Assembly: GCA_963627445.1 (NCBI GenBank)
Contig: CAVGBM010000014.1
Span: forward strand, 1-17,180
DNA: 17,180 nucleotides
Origin: F23-B02 sp963627445
Lineage (GTDB): Bacteria > Bacillota > Clostridia > Oscillospirales > Oscillospiraceae
Reading direction: 5' to 3'
Shown: in pieces, positions 7,540-14,094 of the stretch
How positions within the stretch are numbered: the first letter of the stretch is position 1
Layout: every line of letters begins with the position of its first letter
Made by a program: the position numbers and the translations under genes
The notes under the pieces: model-generated
Database searches by the model: none
What the model saw: the letters and a program-made list of their open reading frames with translations, nothing else
What the model was told of the DNA's origin: nothing

Positions 7540-8385
7540 ATGTCAGAACGATATAAATACAACCGGGAAGGGTACTTAAACGAAAATTTCAGAATGTTCC
7601 ACCTGCGTGACACGGCAGGGCAGGAGAGGGACTTTCACTTTCACGAGTTTGACAAGATAGTCATCCTCATATCCGGCAGCGTGAACTACATGGTCGAGGG
7701 CACGGACTATAGCCTCAAGCCATGGGATATCCTGCTCGTGCGCCACCATATGATACACAAGGCGCTTATAGATGTCTCAGTGCCGTATGAGAGGATCATC
7801 ATTTATCTTGACTCTTCGTATGTCGAGCGCTTTGCGCCCGACGGCGGGCTCATGGACTGCTTTGCCGCGGCCGAAAAGCGAAGATTCTGCCTCATGCGCC
7901 CCGATGACGGCGAGATCGAAAAGCTAAAGGACAGCCTAGACAGACTGGAGGCTTCGATAAACGATACGGAGTTTGGTGCAGAGCTCATGCGCGGGACGCT
8001 GCTTGCACAGCTCATGGTGCAGCTAAACCGCGTAATGCAGCGTGACTCGAGCAGGGAGGATACACCTGCCGAGCAAAGCGGCAAGATATCGGCGGCTCTT
8101 TCTTATATAAATGAAAACCTCACCGGCAGCCTGAGCGTTGACGAGCTTGCCGCCATGTGCTACTTAAGCCGCTATCATTTTATGCGCCTTTTTAAGCAGC
8201 AGACCGGCTGCACCGTGCATAACTACATCCGCCAAAAGCGTCTCGTCCTCGCCGCAAGGCTCATTCGCGAGGGGATGAGCGCATCCTCGGCTGCCGCCGA
8301 ATGCGGCTTTACAGACTACTCGGCCTTCCACCGAGCATTTTCCCAAACCTTCGGCGTGAGCCCGGGGAAGATCAAAGGCTCGTGA
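7540..8385 (+). CDS. AraC-family transcriptional regulator with N-terminal cupin
   Basis: Cytoplasmic DNA-binding regulator of 281 aa. The N-terminal sensing domain has a cupin pattern (DFHFHEFDKIVILISG, histidines at 33 and 35, then YSLKPWDILLV), which in this family binds a small ligand. The C-terminal 100 residues form the AraC double helix-turn-helix: SVDELAAMCYLSRYHFMRLF (about 199-218) and SASSAAAECGFTDYSAFHRAF (about 247-267), followed by the usual FGVSPGKIK. The ATG at 7540 has GGAGA 7 bases upstream and fits the promoter at 7481-7509. It is divergent from the symporter gene, and such pairing usually means the regulator controls its neighbour; that is inference here. The ligand is unknown. 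Confidence 0.92.
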   Translation: MSERYKYNREGYLNENFRMFHLRDTAGQERDFHFHEFDKIVILISGSVNYMVEGTDYSLKPWDILLVRHHMIHKALIDVSVPYERIIIYLDSSYVERFAPDGGLMDCFAAAEKRRFCLMRPDDGEIEKLKDSLDRLEASINDTEFGAELMRGTLLAQLMVQLNRVMQRDSSREDTPAEQSGKISAALSYINENLTGSLSVDELAAMCYLSRYHFMRLFKQQTGCTVHNYIRQKRLVLAARLIREGMSASSAAAECGFTDYSAFHRAFSQTFGVSPGKIKGS

Positions 8386-8393
8386 TATTATGT

Positions 8394-8426
8394 AAACCGC
8401 AGATCGCTCTGCGGTTTTATTTTTTA
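8394..8426 (+). terminator. Rho-independent terminator after the AraC gene
   Basis: A 10-bp stem (8394-8403 with 8408-8417) and a 4-nt loop are followed by a T-rich tail, TATTTTTT, which runs into the stop codon of the convergent coat gene. The opposite strand has a poor T tract, so it is mainly a plus-strand terminator. Confidence 0.8.
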
Positions 8427-8672
8427 GCCCTGAGCGGAGAACTTCTGCTTGACCTGGCTGATCTTCTGCTGCTGAGCCTGCTCGGTGGTGTACCAGCCGC
8501 GGCTGGACATCTCCTTATAAATGTTGTCCTGCATGCGAAGACTGTTGTTGAGCGCGGTGTTGAAGGTCTGGTGAACGTTTGCCGTCGATGACTCGATCGT
8601 GCCGTGCATATACAGGTCGCAAACGCCCTTGGTGGTAAGAAGCAGGTTTTCCATGATGTCTCTGTCGTTCAT
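8424..8672 (-). CDS. Small spore coat protein, CotF-like
   Basis: Protein of 82 aa with the CotF-family pattern of short amphipathic helices: DIMENLLLTTKGVCDLYMHG, then ESSTANVHQTFNTALNNSLRMQDNIYKEMSSRGWY. CotF-type proteins are components of the spore coat. This one matches the single-domain forms common in Clostridia rather than the longer Bacillus CotF. The ATG at 8672 is set by a strong AAGGAGG, which overlaps the stop codon of the upstream gene; a longer frame to 8735 has no ribosome binding site and would overlap that gene. It forms a two-gene operon with the 57-aa gene at 8686-8859, with 13 bases between. It is probably expressed in the mother cell, but I see no reliable sigma E or sigma K promoter. 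Confidence 0.85.
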   Translation of the reverse strand: MNDRDIMENLLLTTKGVCDLYMHGTIESSTANVHQTFNTALNNSLRMQDNIYKEMSSRGWYTTEQAQQQKISQVKQKFSAQG

Positions 8673-8685
8673 TTTCGCATCCTCC

Positions 8686-8859
8686 TTAAACAAGGTTATA
8701 AAACTGCGTAAACAGCTTCTGGTTCTCGTTTGCAAGCTGCTGCACAGCCTGCTTGAGCGTCGGGTCTGTAAGCTTGCTTGCAGCCTCGTTGCACTGGGTG
8801 GTCATGAACTTGATGTGGCCGAGCGCATCTTCGATATAAAGAAGTTCCTTCGGTGTCAT
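8686..8859 (-). CDS. Very small spore coat-associated protein
   Basis: A 57-aa helical protein (MTPKELLYIEDALGH at the start, FTQFYNLV at the end). It resembles the short proteins that commonly precede a CotF-like gene in Firmicutes, which look like a half-domain of the same ferritin-like helical fold. The ATG at 8859 has GGAGGG 8 bases upstream; the longer frame to 8916 has none. The position directly before the CotF-like gene, on the same strand and with the next ribosome binding site overlapping its stop codon, implies cotranscription and probably a joint role in the coat. The exact function is unknown. Confidence 0.75.
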   Translation of the reverse strand: MTPKELLYIEDALGHIKFMTTQCNEAASKLTDPTLKQAVQQLANENQKLFTQFYNLV

Positions 8860-8974
8860 AAATTTTCCCTCCATTATAATTTGAGTTGTTAGCTCGATAC
8901 TATTATCTGCGCACACTGCTGCGTTATGCTGGCAAATGCTTTTCGAAAGGGAATTTATGCAAAATTTTGAACAC

Positions 8975-9003
8975 TTGCGGGGGCAAACAAACTATGTTAT
9001 AGT
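8975..9003 (+). promoter_or_regulatory. Sigma-A-type promoter of the pyridoxine kinase gene, extended -10
   Basis: A weak -35 TTGCGG (8975-8980), 17 bases, and a -10 TATAGT (8998-9003) preceded by TGT, an extended -10. The start point would be near 9010, which supports the gene starting at 9035 rather than at the in-frame ATGs at 8936 or 8957. Confidence 0.6.
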
Positions 9004-9034
9004 TGACGAGATATCTATTGCGAGGTTTTGCAAA

Positions 9035-9904
9035 ATGACTGATAAGCTTCCCAAGCTGCCGAGAATGGCGGCGATACATGATCTTTCCGGCCTCGGCAAG
9101 TGCTCGCTTACCGTCGCCTTACCCATAGTCTCCGCAAGCGGCGTTGAGTGCTGCGGCATCCCGACGGCGCTTTTGTCAACGCATACCGGCGGCTTCACCG
9201 ATTGGACATTTACCGATCTATCCGACTCTATCGTGCCCATTGCCGAGCACTGGAATAAGCTCGGTGTTCACTTTGACGCTATCTATTCCGGCTACCTTGC
9301 CTCCGAAGCGCAGGGCAAGCTTTTAGAGCGCACCATTGAGCTTTTGCGCAGCGACGACACGCTCGTCATCGTTGACCCCGCCATGGCCGATAACGGCAGG
9401 TACTATACAAATCTTGACGATTCCATGGCCGCGTGCTTCCGCCGCCTTATCGCCAAGGCTGATATCATAACTCCGAACATCACCGAAGCCTGCTTTTTGA
9501 CCGGCACCGAGTACCGCACCGCGCCGCATAGCGAGGGCTTTGTTACCGAGCTTATCGATAAGCTTTCCGCGCTCGGCCCCAGAGTTGTCGCCGTGACGGG
9601 CGTGAGCCTTGAAAAAGGAAAGGTAGGTATAGTTGCGCGGGATAATGCAGCAGGCAAAACGAGCATCGTCATGAACGAGACGAGAGACGGCATGTTCCAC
9701 GGCTCGGGCGATGTGTTTGCCTCGGCGTTTGCGGCGCTGCTGACAAGAGGTGCTGCGCTCGAGGATGCTCTGCGCCTTGCCGAGGATTTTGTCGCTGCCT
9801 GCATCGAGCGTACCGCCGTGCGTGACACTCCGCGCCATTACGGCCTCGACTTTGAGGGTGTGCTGCCCGAGTATATAAAAAGCATTGATAAGCTTTTTGA
9901 ATAA
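9035..9904 (+). CDS. pdxY: Pyridoxal/pyridoxamine kinase (PdxY/PdxK type)
   Basis: Ribokinase-fold (PfkB/ThiD-like) kinase of 289 aa, close to the usual 287. It phosphorylates pyridoxal, pyridoxine or pyridoxamine with ATP in the vitamin B6 salvage pathway in the cytoplasm. Key segments are the substrate-binding AAIHDLSGLGKCSLTVALP (12-30), VDPAMADNG (113-121), ITPNITEA (145-152) and the anion hole/catalytic base HGSGD (222-226, base D226). The start at 9035 matches family N-termini, which begin a few residues before AIHDLSG, and it has GAGG about 9 bases upstream. An ATG at 8957 has a better AAAGGG site but lies upstream of the likely promoter. The gene is flanked by its own promoter and terminator, so it is monocistronic. 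PdxY versus PdxK specificity cannot be separated by eye. Confidence 0.88.
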   Translation: MTDKLPKLPRMAAIHDLSGLGKCSLTVALPIVSASGVECCGIPTALLSTHTGGFTDWTFTDLSDSIVPIAEHWNKLGVHFDAIYSGYLASEAQGKLLERTIELLRSDDTLVIVDPAMADNGRYYTNLDDSMAACFRRLIAKADIITPNITEACFLTGTEYRTAPHSEGFVTELIDKLSALGPRVVAVTGVSLEKGKVGIVARDNAAGKTSIVMNETRDGMFHGSGDVFASAFAALLTRGAALEDALRLAEDFVAACIERTAVRDTPRHYGLDFEGVLPEYIKSIDKLFE

Positions 9905-9917
9905 ATATCTGCAAAAA

Positions 9918-9943
9918 CGGCACTGTTTTGGTGCCGCTTTTTT
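9918..9943 (+). terminator. Rho-independent terminator after the pyridoxine kinase gene
   Basis: A 6-bp GC-rich stem CGGCAC/GTGCCG (9918-9923 with 9931-9936) and a 7-nt loop are followed by CTTTTTT. It lies 13 bases past the stop codon. Confidence 0.85.
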
Positions 9944-9961
9944 GTTGCCTAATTGTAAAAG

Positions 9962-10004
9962 AATACATAATTGCCGTTTTTGCACAAAAAGGGAAGTATG
10001 TATT
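9962..10004. repeat. Nested inverted repeat upstream of the dehydratase-like cluster
   Basis: Outer arms AATACATA (9962-9969) and TATGTATT (9997-10004) are perfect complements. Inner arms TTTTTG (9977-9982) and CAAAAA (9985-9990) share almost the same centre, about 9983. The bases between pair only partly. It ends 33 bases before the -35 of the A1 promoter, so it could be an upstream binding site or a vestigial hairpin. Confidence 0.4.
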
Positions 10005-10037
10005 GCGAAAAATCATGCCGATTGCCTTGACATAATA

Positions 10038-10067
10038 TTGACATATGGGGTGGTAATTTAGTATAAT
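10038..10067 (+). promoter_or_regulatory. Strong sigma-A-type promoter of the A1-B1 unit
   Basis: Consensus -35 TTGACA (10038-10043) and consensus -10 TATAAT (10062-10067) with an 18-base spacer. Both hexamers are perfect, the strongest promoter in the window. The start point would be near 10074, giving a leader of about 70 bases. Confidence 0.85.
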
Positions 10068-10070
10068 CTT

Positions 10071-10138
10071 GCTGTATGGGTAGGCGGCGCTGCCGCCGAA
10101 AATATTGGAAGCAAAAAATTTCAATACAGCGGAAGGGG
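10071..10138 (+). promoter_or_regulatory. Structured 5' leader ending at the A1 ribosome binding site
   Basis: A 7-bp closing helix, GCTGTAT (10071-10077) with ATACAGC (10124-10130), encloses a GC-rich hairpin GGCGGC/GCCGCC (10083-10088 with 10092-10097, 3-nt loop). The right arm of the outer helix abuts the ribosome binding site GGAAGGGG (10131-10138). I do not recognise a known riboswitch class. Confidence 0.45.
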
Positions 10139-10144
10139 TTGCAT

Positions 10145-11332
10145 ATGAAAGACCTAAAACATCTGATCTACTTTGAAAATCTGCTTCAGGAAGCTCAGAA
10201 CGAGCTAGTCATGAAAGCAGTCGAGGATGGTAAGAAAGCACTTGGTTACAACTGCTACTATATCCCCGAGGTACTTATGAACCTTGACGGTTGCTTCTCG
10301 TCAAGACTTCGCGCACCTAATTGCACATCCTGCGATATCTCCAGCTATTACATGACCAACAGAACATGTCCCTACGCCCGCTCCATTCTTGAGAGAGCCG
10401 TTGAGGGTGGCTACAATTATCTCAGCTGCCTGTTCGGCGCCGAGAGCTGCGCTACCATCGAGCGTATGCAGGAGCACTTCTTCCTGATCAATCCCGTTAA
10501 GCATGACGGCTTTTTCGTCACTCAGATCGATCCTCCCATGAAGGGCGACAAGACCAACCTTGATTACTACAAGGCTCAGCTTCAGCTCAAGGTCGTCGAG
10601 CCTCTGAGAGATCGCCTCGGCATCGACGTTTCCGACGAAGCAATGCGCAAGGCTATCGAGAGATTTAACGAGCTGTGCCGTGTCATCACCGAGATCGGCA
10701 ACTACAGAAAGCTCGATAATCCTCCCATCACCGGCTATGAGTTCCATGTCATCGAGCTCGTTTCCCAGGTCTGCCCGCATGAGCTTATCCTGCCTTACCT
10801 CAAGGAGACTCTTGAGGAGATCAAGACCCGCAAGCCCGAGAAGGAGTTCCCGTTCCGCGCAAGAGTAGTTGTTGTCGGCTCCGAGATCGACGATCCCGAG
10901 TTTACAAAGCTCATCGAGATGTGCGGCGCAATGGTCGTTGCCGACCGTTACTGCTTCGGTTCCTTCCCCGGACGCGAGGAGATCGAGATCAGAGAAGGCG
11001 AGACCGCGTTTGACGCTATCTGCCGCCACTATCTGTACTGGAACCAGTGCGCCCGCTTCATGGACGGCGAGAAGATCGATCAGCGCCATAACGAAGCAAA
11101 GAGACTTTGCGACGAGTTCAAGGCTGACGGTATCATTTACGAGAGCATGAAGTTCTGTGAGTTCTGGAGCTATGATAAGATCCTTTCAAACCACATCTTC
11201 ACCGAGGAATTCAATGTTCCGTGCTGCACCATCGAGAAGGAATACGCACTTGGCTCTGTCGGCCAGCTGCGCACCAGATTCCAGGCATTCATCGAATCTT
11301 TGGAAATTAAGAATATTCAGGGAGGCAAGTAA
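10145..11332 (+). CDS. 2-hydroxyacyl-CoA dehydratase-family protein, short subunit A1
   Basis: Protein of 395 aa of the benzoyl-CoA reductase/2-hydroxyacyl-CoA dehydratase superfamily (HgdB, FldC, BcrB/C, double-cubane cluster proteins). Family landmarks are GYNCYYIPEVL (C37), a second cysteine at C75 (TCPYARS), a third at C102 (ESCATIERMQE), and the C-terminal MKFCEFW (C338) leading to GQLRTRFQAFIESL, a standard family ending. By family analogy C75, C102 and C338 would hold a [4Fe-4S] cluster. It also has C60-x-x-C63, C95 and C360-C361, which its paralogue A2 lacks. The start at 10145 has GGAAGGGG 6 bases upstream and matches the start of A2; an extension to 10076 lies in the leader. The stop overlaps the B1 start (TAATG). 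Substrate unknown; it needs an ASKHA activator, which lies at the end of the cluster. Confidence 0.88.
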   Translation: MKDLKHLIYFENLLQEAQNELVMKAVEDGKKALGYNCYYIPEVLMNLDGCFSSRLRAPNCTSCDISSYYMTNRTCPYARSILERAVEGGYNYLSCLFGAESCATIERMQEHFFLINPVKHDGFFVTQIDPPMKGDKTNLDYYKAQLQLKVVEPLRDRLGIDVSDEAMRKAIERFNELCRVITEIGNYRKLDNPPITGYEFHVIELVSQVCPHELILPYLKETLEEIKTRKPEKEFPFRARVVVVGSEIDDPEFTKLIEMCGAMVVADRYCFGSFPGREEIEIREGETAFDAICRHYLYWNQCARFMDGEKIDQRHNEAKRLCDEFKADGIIYESMKFCEFWSYDKILSNHIFTEEFNVPCCTIEKEYALGSVGQLRTRFQAFIESLEIKNIQGGK

Positions 11333-12936
11333 TGATGTTTGATAAAGTAATTGCTTCTGTAGATAAGAAACTCGAACGCTTTGACCCCATTTGGCGTGCG
11401 CGCAACGGCGTCGGCGGTCAGCGTGACAGATACTATGACAAGACCGGCGTTGCAAAGTACCGTGAGTGGCGCGGCGTTAAGGACACCCTCGTGGACTATG
11501 CAGCATGGCTCAAGAACATCATGTTCATGGTGCAGATGGTCGCCTCCGCTCCCGTTGCCTGCCTCAAGGGCTTCTGGGAATACCGCTGGATGGGCTCTTA
11601 CCTCGGCACCTTCATGTTCATCGACCGCCTGTTCGAGGGCTATCGTGGCTACGAGCTTAAGATCGCTCACCAGAACATGCACGCTATCGTCCGCAGCCTG
11701 ACCCAGAAGATCGCTCTCGTTCTCGCAAACGACAGGCGCTTCGGCGGCGGTCCGCTGACCGATGTCATGGTTCCCATGGATGAGGTTCTGCCTCCTCTGT
11801 TCATGAAGGGCTTCAAGGAGCTCATTCCCATCCCTCTGCAGACTTTGCCCGAGTTCATCATCTGCGATGTTGACCAGCATATCGAGCCTTACTACATAGA
11901 CGTTGCAGAGTCCTTTGGCCTTGCAGCTGACGTATGCTCCCGCTGCGCAGCAGAGACCGGTGTCGCAATGGACGACGCATTCCCCCTCATCGGCAAGGCA
12001 TTGGTCTCGACCAACATGCCCTGCAACGCATCCGAGGCGACCTCCATGTTCCAGCGCCGCCGCATCGGCATGCCCGACTTCCCCGTAACGCTGGCTATGA
12101 TCCACAACGAGCCGGGCGCACATCCGTACTCCACTCAGATGCTCAAGGATGCCATCGCATTCGTTGAGAAGGAGTATGGCGTAAAGTACGACTGGAACGA
12201 GCTGTTCAAGTACGCAAAGCTCATGAACGAGCAGAACACCATTGAGCTCGAGAAGTGGGATTATATGAAGACTCCGTATAACCCCCTCGTCGGCATTGCC
12301 GAGACCCTGTACCGTCTGTATGCGTGGGCATCCGTCAACGGCCAGGATCCCTACTTCAATAAGACCGACCGCAAGGTCATCAAGATCATCAGAAAGGCAT
12401 ACGAGGAGAAGTACGAGCCGTTCGGCGGCGCTACCCGTCACCGTGCCTTCCTGTGGGGACCCTCCGCGGTTTACTACACCGATTTCCCGACTTGGGTACA
12501 GAACTGCTGGGGCATCAACATTGTCCTCAACATGGACTCCACCATGGGTCACAATATGATCAACACCGAAGATCCCGAAGAGGCTATCAAGGATCTGGCT
12601 CTGTTCTCCGAAAAGGCTACCATGCGTCACCACGCCGTCGGCGGCTGGGACAATGTCAACGCCGTTTGGGATTACGCCAAGAACTTTAACTGCGACATGG
12701 TTCTGTTCAACGACAACATCGCCTGCAAGGGCATGCTCGGCGTTCATGCAGTCATGGAAGAGCAGGCAAGAGACCTCGGCTACCACTTTATCTTCATCGA
12801 GCACGACCTTGAGGACTGCCGCACCGTATCCCGTCAGGATATGCGTAACTGCGTAAACAACTACATGTCCGTTGTTCTCAATGAGGAGCCTCTGGATCCT
12901 ACCATCGTTGAGTTTGACGACTCCGATGCATATTAA
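11332..12936 (+). CDS. 2-hydroxyacyl-CoA dehydratase-family protein, long subunit B1
   Basis: Protein of 534 aa, longer than HgdA-type alpha subunits (about 477). The C-terminal two thirds carry the superfamily pattern: CDVDQHIEPYYIDVAESFGL leading to C202 (ADVCSRC), STNMPCNAS with C231, and NIACKGM with C465 followed by FIEHDLEDCRTVSRQDMR, which fits the usual family ending with an E-x-D-x-x-D motif. C202, C231 and C465 are the inferred cluster ligands; C392 (NCWGIN) is also conserved in B2. The first 160 residues are an extension with REWRG at 44-48, shared with B2 and of unknown role. GGAGG precedes the ATG at 11332, which overlaps the A1 stop; the next ATG at 11335 is equally possible. 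It ends in tandem stops TAA-TAG. It presumably forms a heterodimer with A1. Confidence 0.85.
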   Translation: MMFDKVIASVDKKLERFDPIWRARNGVGGQRDRYYDKTGVAKYREWRGVKDTLVDYAAWLKNIMFMVQMVASAPVACLKGFWEYRWMGSYLGTFMFIDRLFEGYRGYELKIAHQNMHAIVRSLTQKIALVLANDRRFGGGPLTDVMVPMDEVLPPLFMKGFKELIPIPLQTLPEFIICDVDQHIEPYYIDVAESFGLAADVCSRCAAETGVAMDDAFPLIGKALVSTNMPCNASEATSMFQRRRIGMPDFPVTLAMIHNEPGAHPYSTQMLKDAIAFVEKEYGVKYDWNELFKYAKLMNEQNTIELEKWDYMKTPYNPLVGIAETLYRLYAWASVNGQDPYFNKTDRKVIKIIRKAYEEKYEPFGGATRHRAFLWGPSAVYYTDFPTWVQNCWGINIVLNMDSTMGHNMINTEDPEEAIKDLALFSEKATMRHHAVGGWDNVNAVWDYAKNFNCDMVLFNDNIACKGMLGVHAVMEEQARDLGYHFIFIEHDLEDCRTVSRQDMRNCVNNYMSVVLNEEPLDPTIVEFDDSDAY

Positions 12937-12953
12937 TAGGGAGGTTATGCAAG

Positions 12954-13127
12954 ATGAAAACCGTTTTTAAAGTCGGCGGCAAGATCTGCCTGGCAGCCGT
13001 TCTCGCATTCGTTGGAACCTTTACGCTCTATATGGCCAACGGCGAAAACAAGCTCATATACTATGTCATTCGCCCTCTGCTGAACAAGCATTACGACTCT
13101 CAGGTCAGAGACCGCAGAATAGTTTGA
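12954..13127 (+). CDS. 57-aa single-pass membrane protein
   Basis: A short frame from ATG 12954 to TGA 13127 encodes 57 residues: a basic N-terminus (MKTVFKVGGK), one hydrophobic segment at about 11-28 (ICLAAVLAFVGTFTLYMA), and a charged C-terminal tail ending VRDRRIV. It is supported by GGGAGG 9 bases upstream, by its position 17 bases after B1 with no terminator between, and by a strong terminator 28 bases after its stop. I do not recognise a family. It could be a membrane anchor or small regulator of the A1-B1 complex, which is inference. The hydrophobic segment could also be read as an uncleaved signal; no clear signal peptidase site follows. Confidence 0.7.
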   Translation: MKTVFKVGGKICLAAVLAFVGTFTLYMANGENKLIYYVIRPLLNKHYDSQVRDRRIV

Positions 13128-13155
13128 ACAATTTCGGCAGTTTTATCTAAATTAC

Positions 13156-13188
13156 AAAAAAGAAGCTTCTTCGGAGGCTTCTTTTTTG
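13156..13188 (+). terminator. Rho-independent terminator with UUCG tetraloop
   Basis: The stem (13162-13169 with 13174-13181, one G-U pair) is closed by a C(UUCG)G tetraloop and extended by A6/T6. It separates the A1-B1-membrane protein unit from the CooC-like unit. Confidence 0.92.
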
Positions 13189-13230
13189 TGCTCATGCCTA
13201 AAAAAGTGCATAAAAACCAATGATAATTGC

Positions 13231-13259
13231 TTGCAAATTAACATGATTTGTGTTAAACT
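13231..13259 (+). promoter_or_regulatory. Sigma-A-type promoter of the CooC-like/A2/B2 unit, extended -10
   Basis: A -35 TTGCAA (13231-13236), 17 bases, and a -10 TAAACT (13254-13259) preceded by TGT, an extended -10. The start point would be near 13266, about 48 bases before the TTG start codon. It is weaker than the A1 promoter. Confidence 0.6.
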
Positions 13260-13313
13260 GTTATCAAAATGCGCAAGGTATGTCAATGCGCTAAGTGAAG
13301 GGGGGACACTTTA

Positions 13314-14078
13314 TTGGAAAGCAAAGCAAAAATTATTGCGGTTGCAGGTAAGGGCGGCGTCGGCAAGACCTCGATCTCTGCTTCTATCGTAAGGCTTTTG
13401 GTCGAGAATTATCCCGACAAGAAGATACTTGCCATCGATGCAGACCCCGCTGTCGGCCTGTCTGTTGCTCTGGGTGTTGACGTTAAGCTCACGCTTGACG
13501 ATATCCGTATGAGCATCGTTGACAGCGTCGAAAACGGCGAGACGAGGGAAGCGCTTGAACTGCTCAGCGAGGCAAGGTTCAAGATCTTTGACGCTCTCGT
13601 TGAGATGCCCGGATTTGCGTTCTTGGGAATTGGCAGACCCGAGAGCTCCGGCTGCTACTGCAAGGTCAATTCTTACCTCAAGGAAGTTATCGGCATTTTG
13701 GCAAACAGCTTCGACTATGTTGTTATAGACGGAGAGGCCGGTATCGAACAGATACAGCGCCGAGTAATGGATAAGGTAACGCATCTGCTCCTGGTCACCG
13801 ACCAGAGCAAGAAAGGCTGCCAGGTCATTTCCACTATCAAGGGTGTCGCTGATGACCTTATCGTTTACGATAAGATCGGTGCGATCATCAACCGCATGAC
13901 AAATCCCGAGCTGGCGGAGCTCATCAAAGTGCCCGGTGTAGACATCGTGGCGTACATTCCGGCCGATAACACTTTTGCCGCTAATGATATCAAGGGCAAG
14001 AGCGTGCTCGAGCTGCCGGAAGATAGTCTTATGCTCAATGGAGTAAAGGAAGCACTCCAAAAAATAGAAATTCTTTGA
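13314..14078 (+). CDS. CooC-like deviant Walker A ATPase
   Basis: P-loop ATPase of 254 aa in the SIMIBI class (MinD/NifH/CooC). It has the deviant Walker A KGGVGKT (13-19) with signature lysine K13, IDADPAVGL (41-49), a CxC motif C114-Y-C116, and the switch II-like VVIDGEAGIEQIQRR (136-150). The last matches the EAGIE pattern of CooC, the ATPase that inserts nickel into CO dehydrogenase, where the paired CxC motifs bind metal at the dimer interface. No CO dehydrogenase is nearby; the gene sits 16 bases before A2. It may therefore mature or load a metallocluster in the dehydratase-like proteins (inference). The TTG start is supported by AAGGGGGG 8 bases upstream and by an N-terminus that begins just before the P-loop strand. 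Confidence 0.88.
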   Translation: MESKAKIIAVAGKGGVGKTSISASIVRLLVENYPDKKILAIDADPAVGLSVALGVDVKLTLDDIRMSIVDSVENGETREALELLSEARFKIFDALVEMPGFAFLGIGRPESSGCYCKVNSYLKEVIGILANSFDYVVIDGEAGIEQIQRRVMDKVTHLLLVTDQSKKGCQVISTIKGVADDLIVYDKIGAIINRMTNPELAELIKVPGVDIVAYIPADNTFAANDIKGKSVLELPEDSLMLNGVKEALQKIEIL

Positions 14079-14094
14079 AGAAGAGGTGTAACAT

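Noticed and set aside
8860..8960. TATAAT on the minus strand just upstream of the small coat gene
   Set aside because: It directly abuts the ribosome binding site, so transcription would start inside or past it. It cannot be the -10 of this operon, and no convincing sporulation-sigma promoter was found either.
10027..10032. A second TTGACA 11 bases before the one used as the -35 of the A1 promoter
   Set aside because: No -10-like hexamer lies 16-18 bases downstream of it (the region is GGGGTGGTA). It could be chance in an AT-rich stretch.
11317..12804. Long open frame (495 codons) on the minus strand opposite B1
   Set aside because: It is a by-product of the strong codon bias of B1. The product has no recognisable domain, there is no ribosome binding site, and B1 is clearly the coding strand by family motifs.
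13268..13291. Direct repeat AATGCGC (13268-13274 and 13285-13291) in the leader of the CooC-like gene
   Set aside because: Seven bases is short, there are only two copies, and there is no supporting dyad; likely chance.
13314..14078. Calling this gene cooC and proposing a CO dehydrogenase locus
   Set aside because: No CODH catalytic subunit, CooJ/CooT or acetyl-CoA synthase gene is present, and the operon partners are dehydratase-like. Only CooC-like is justified.
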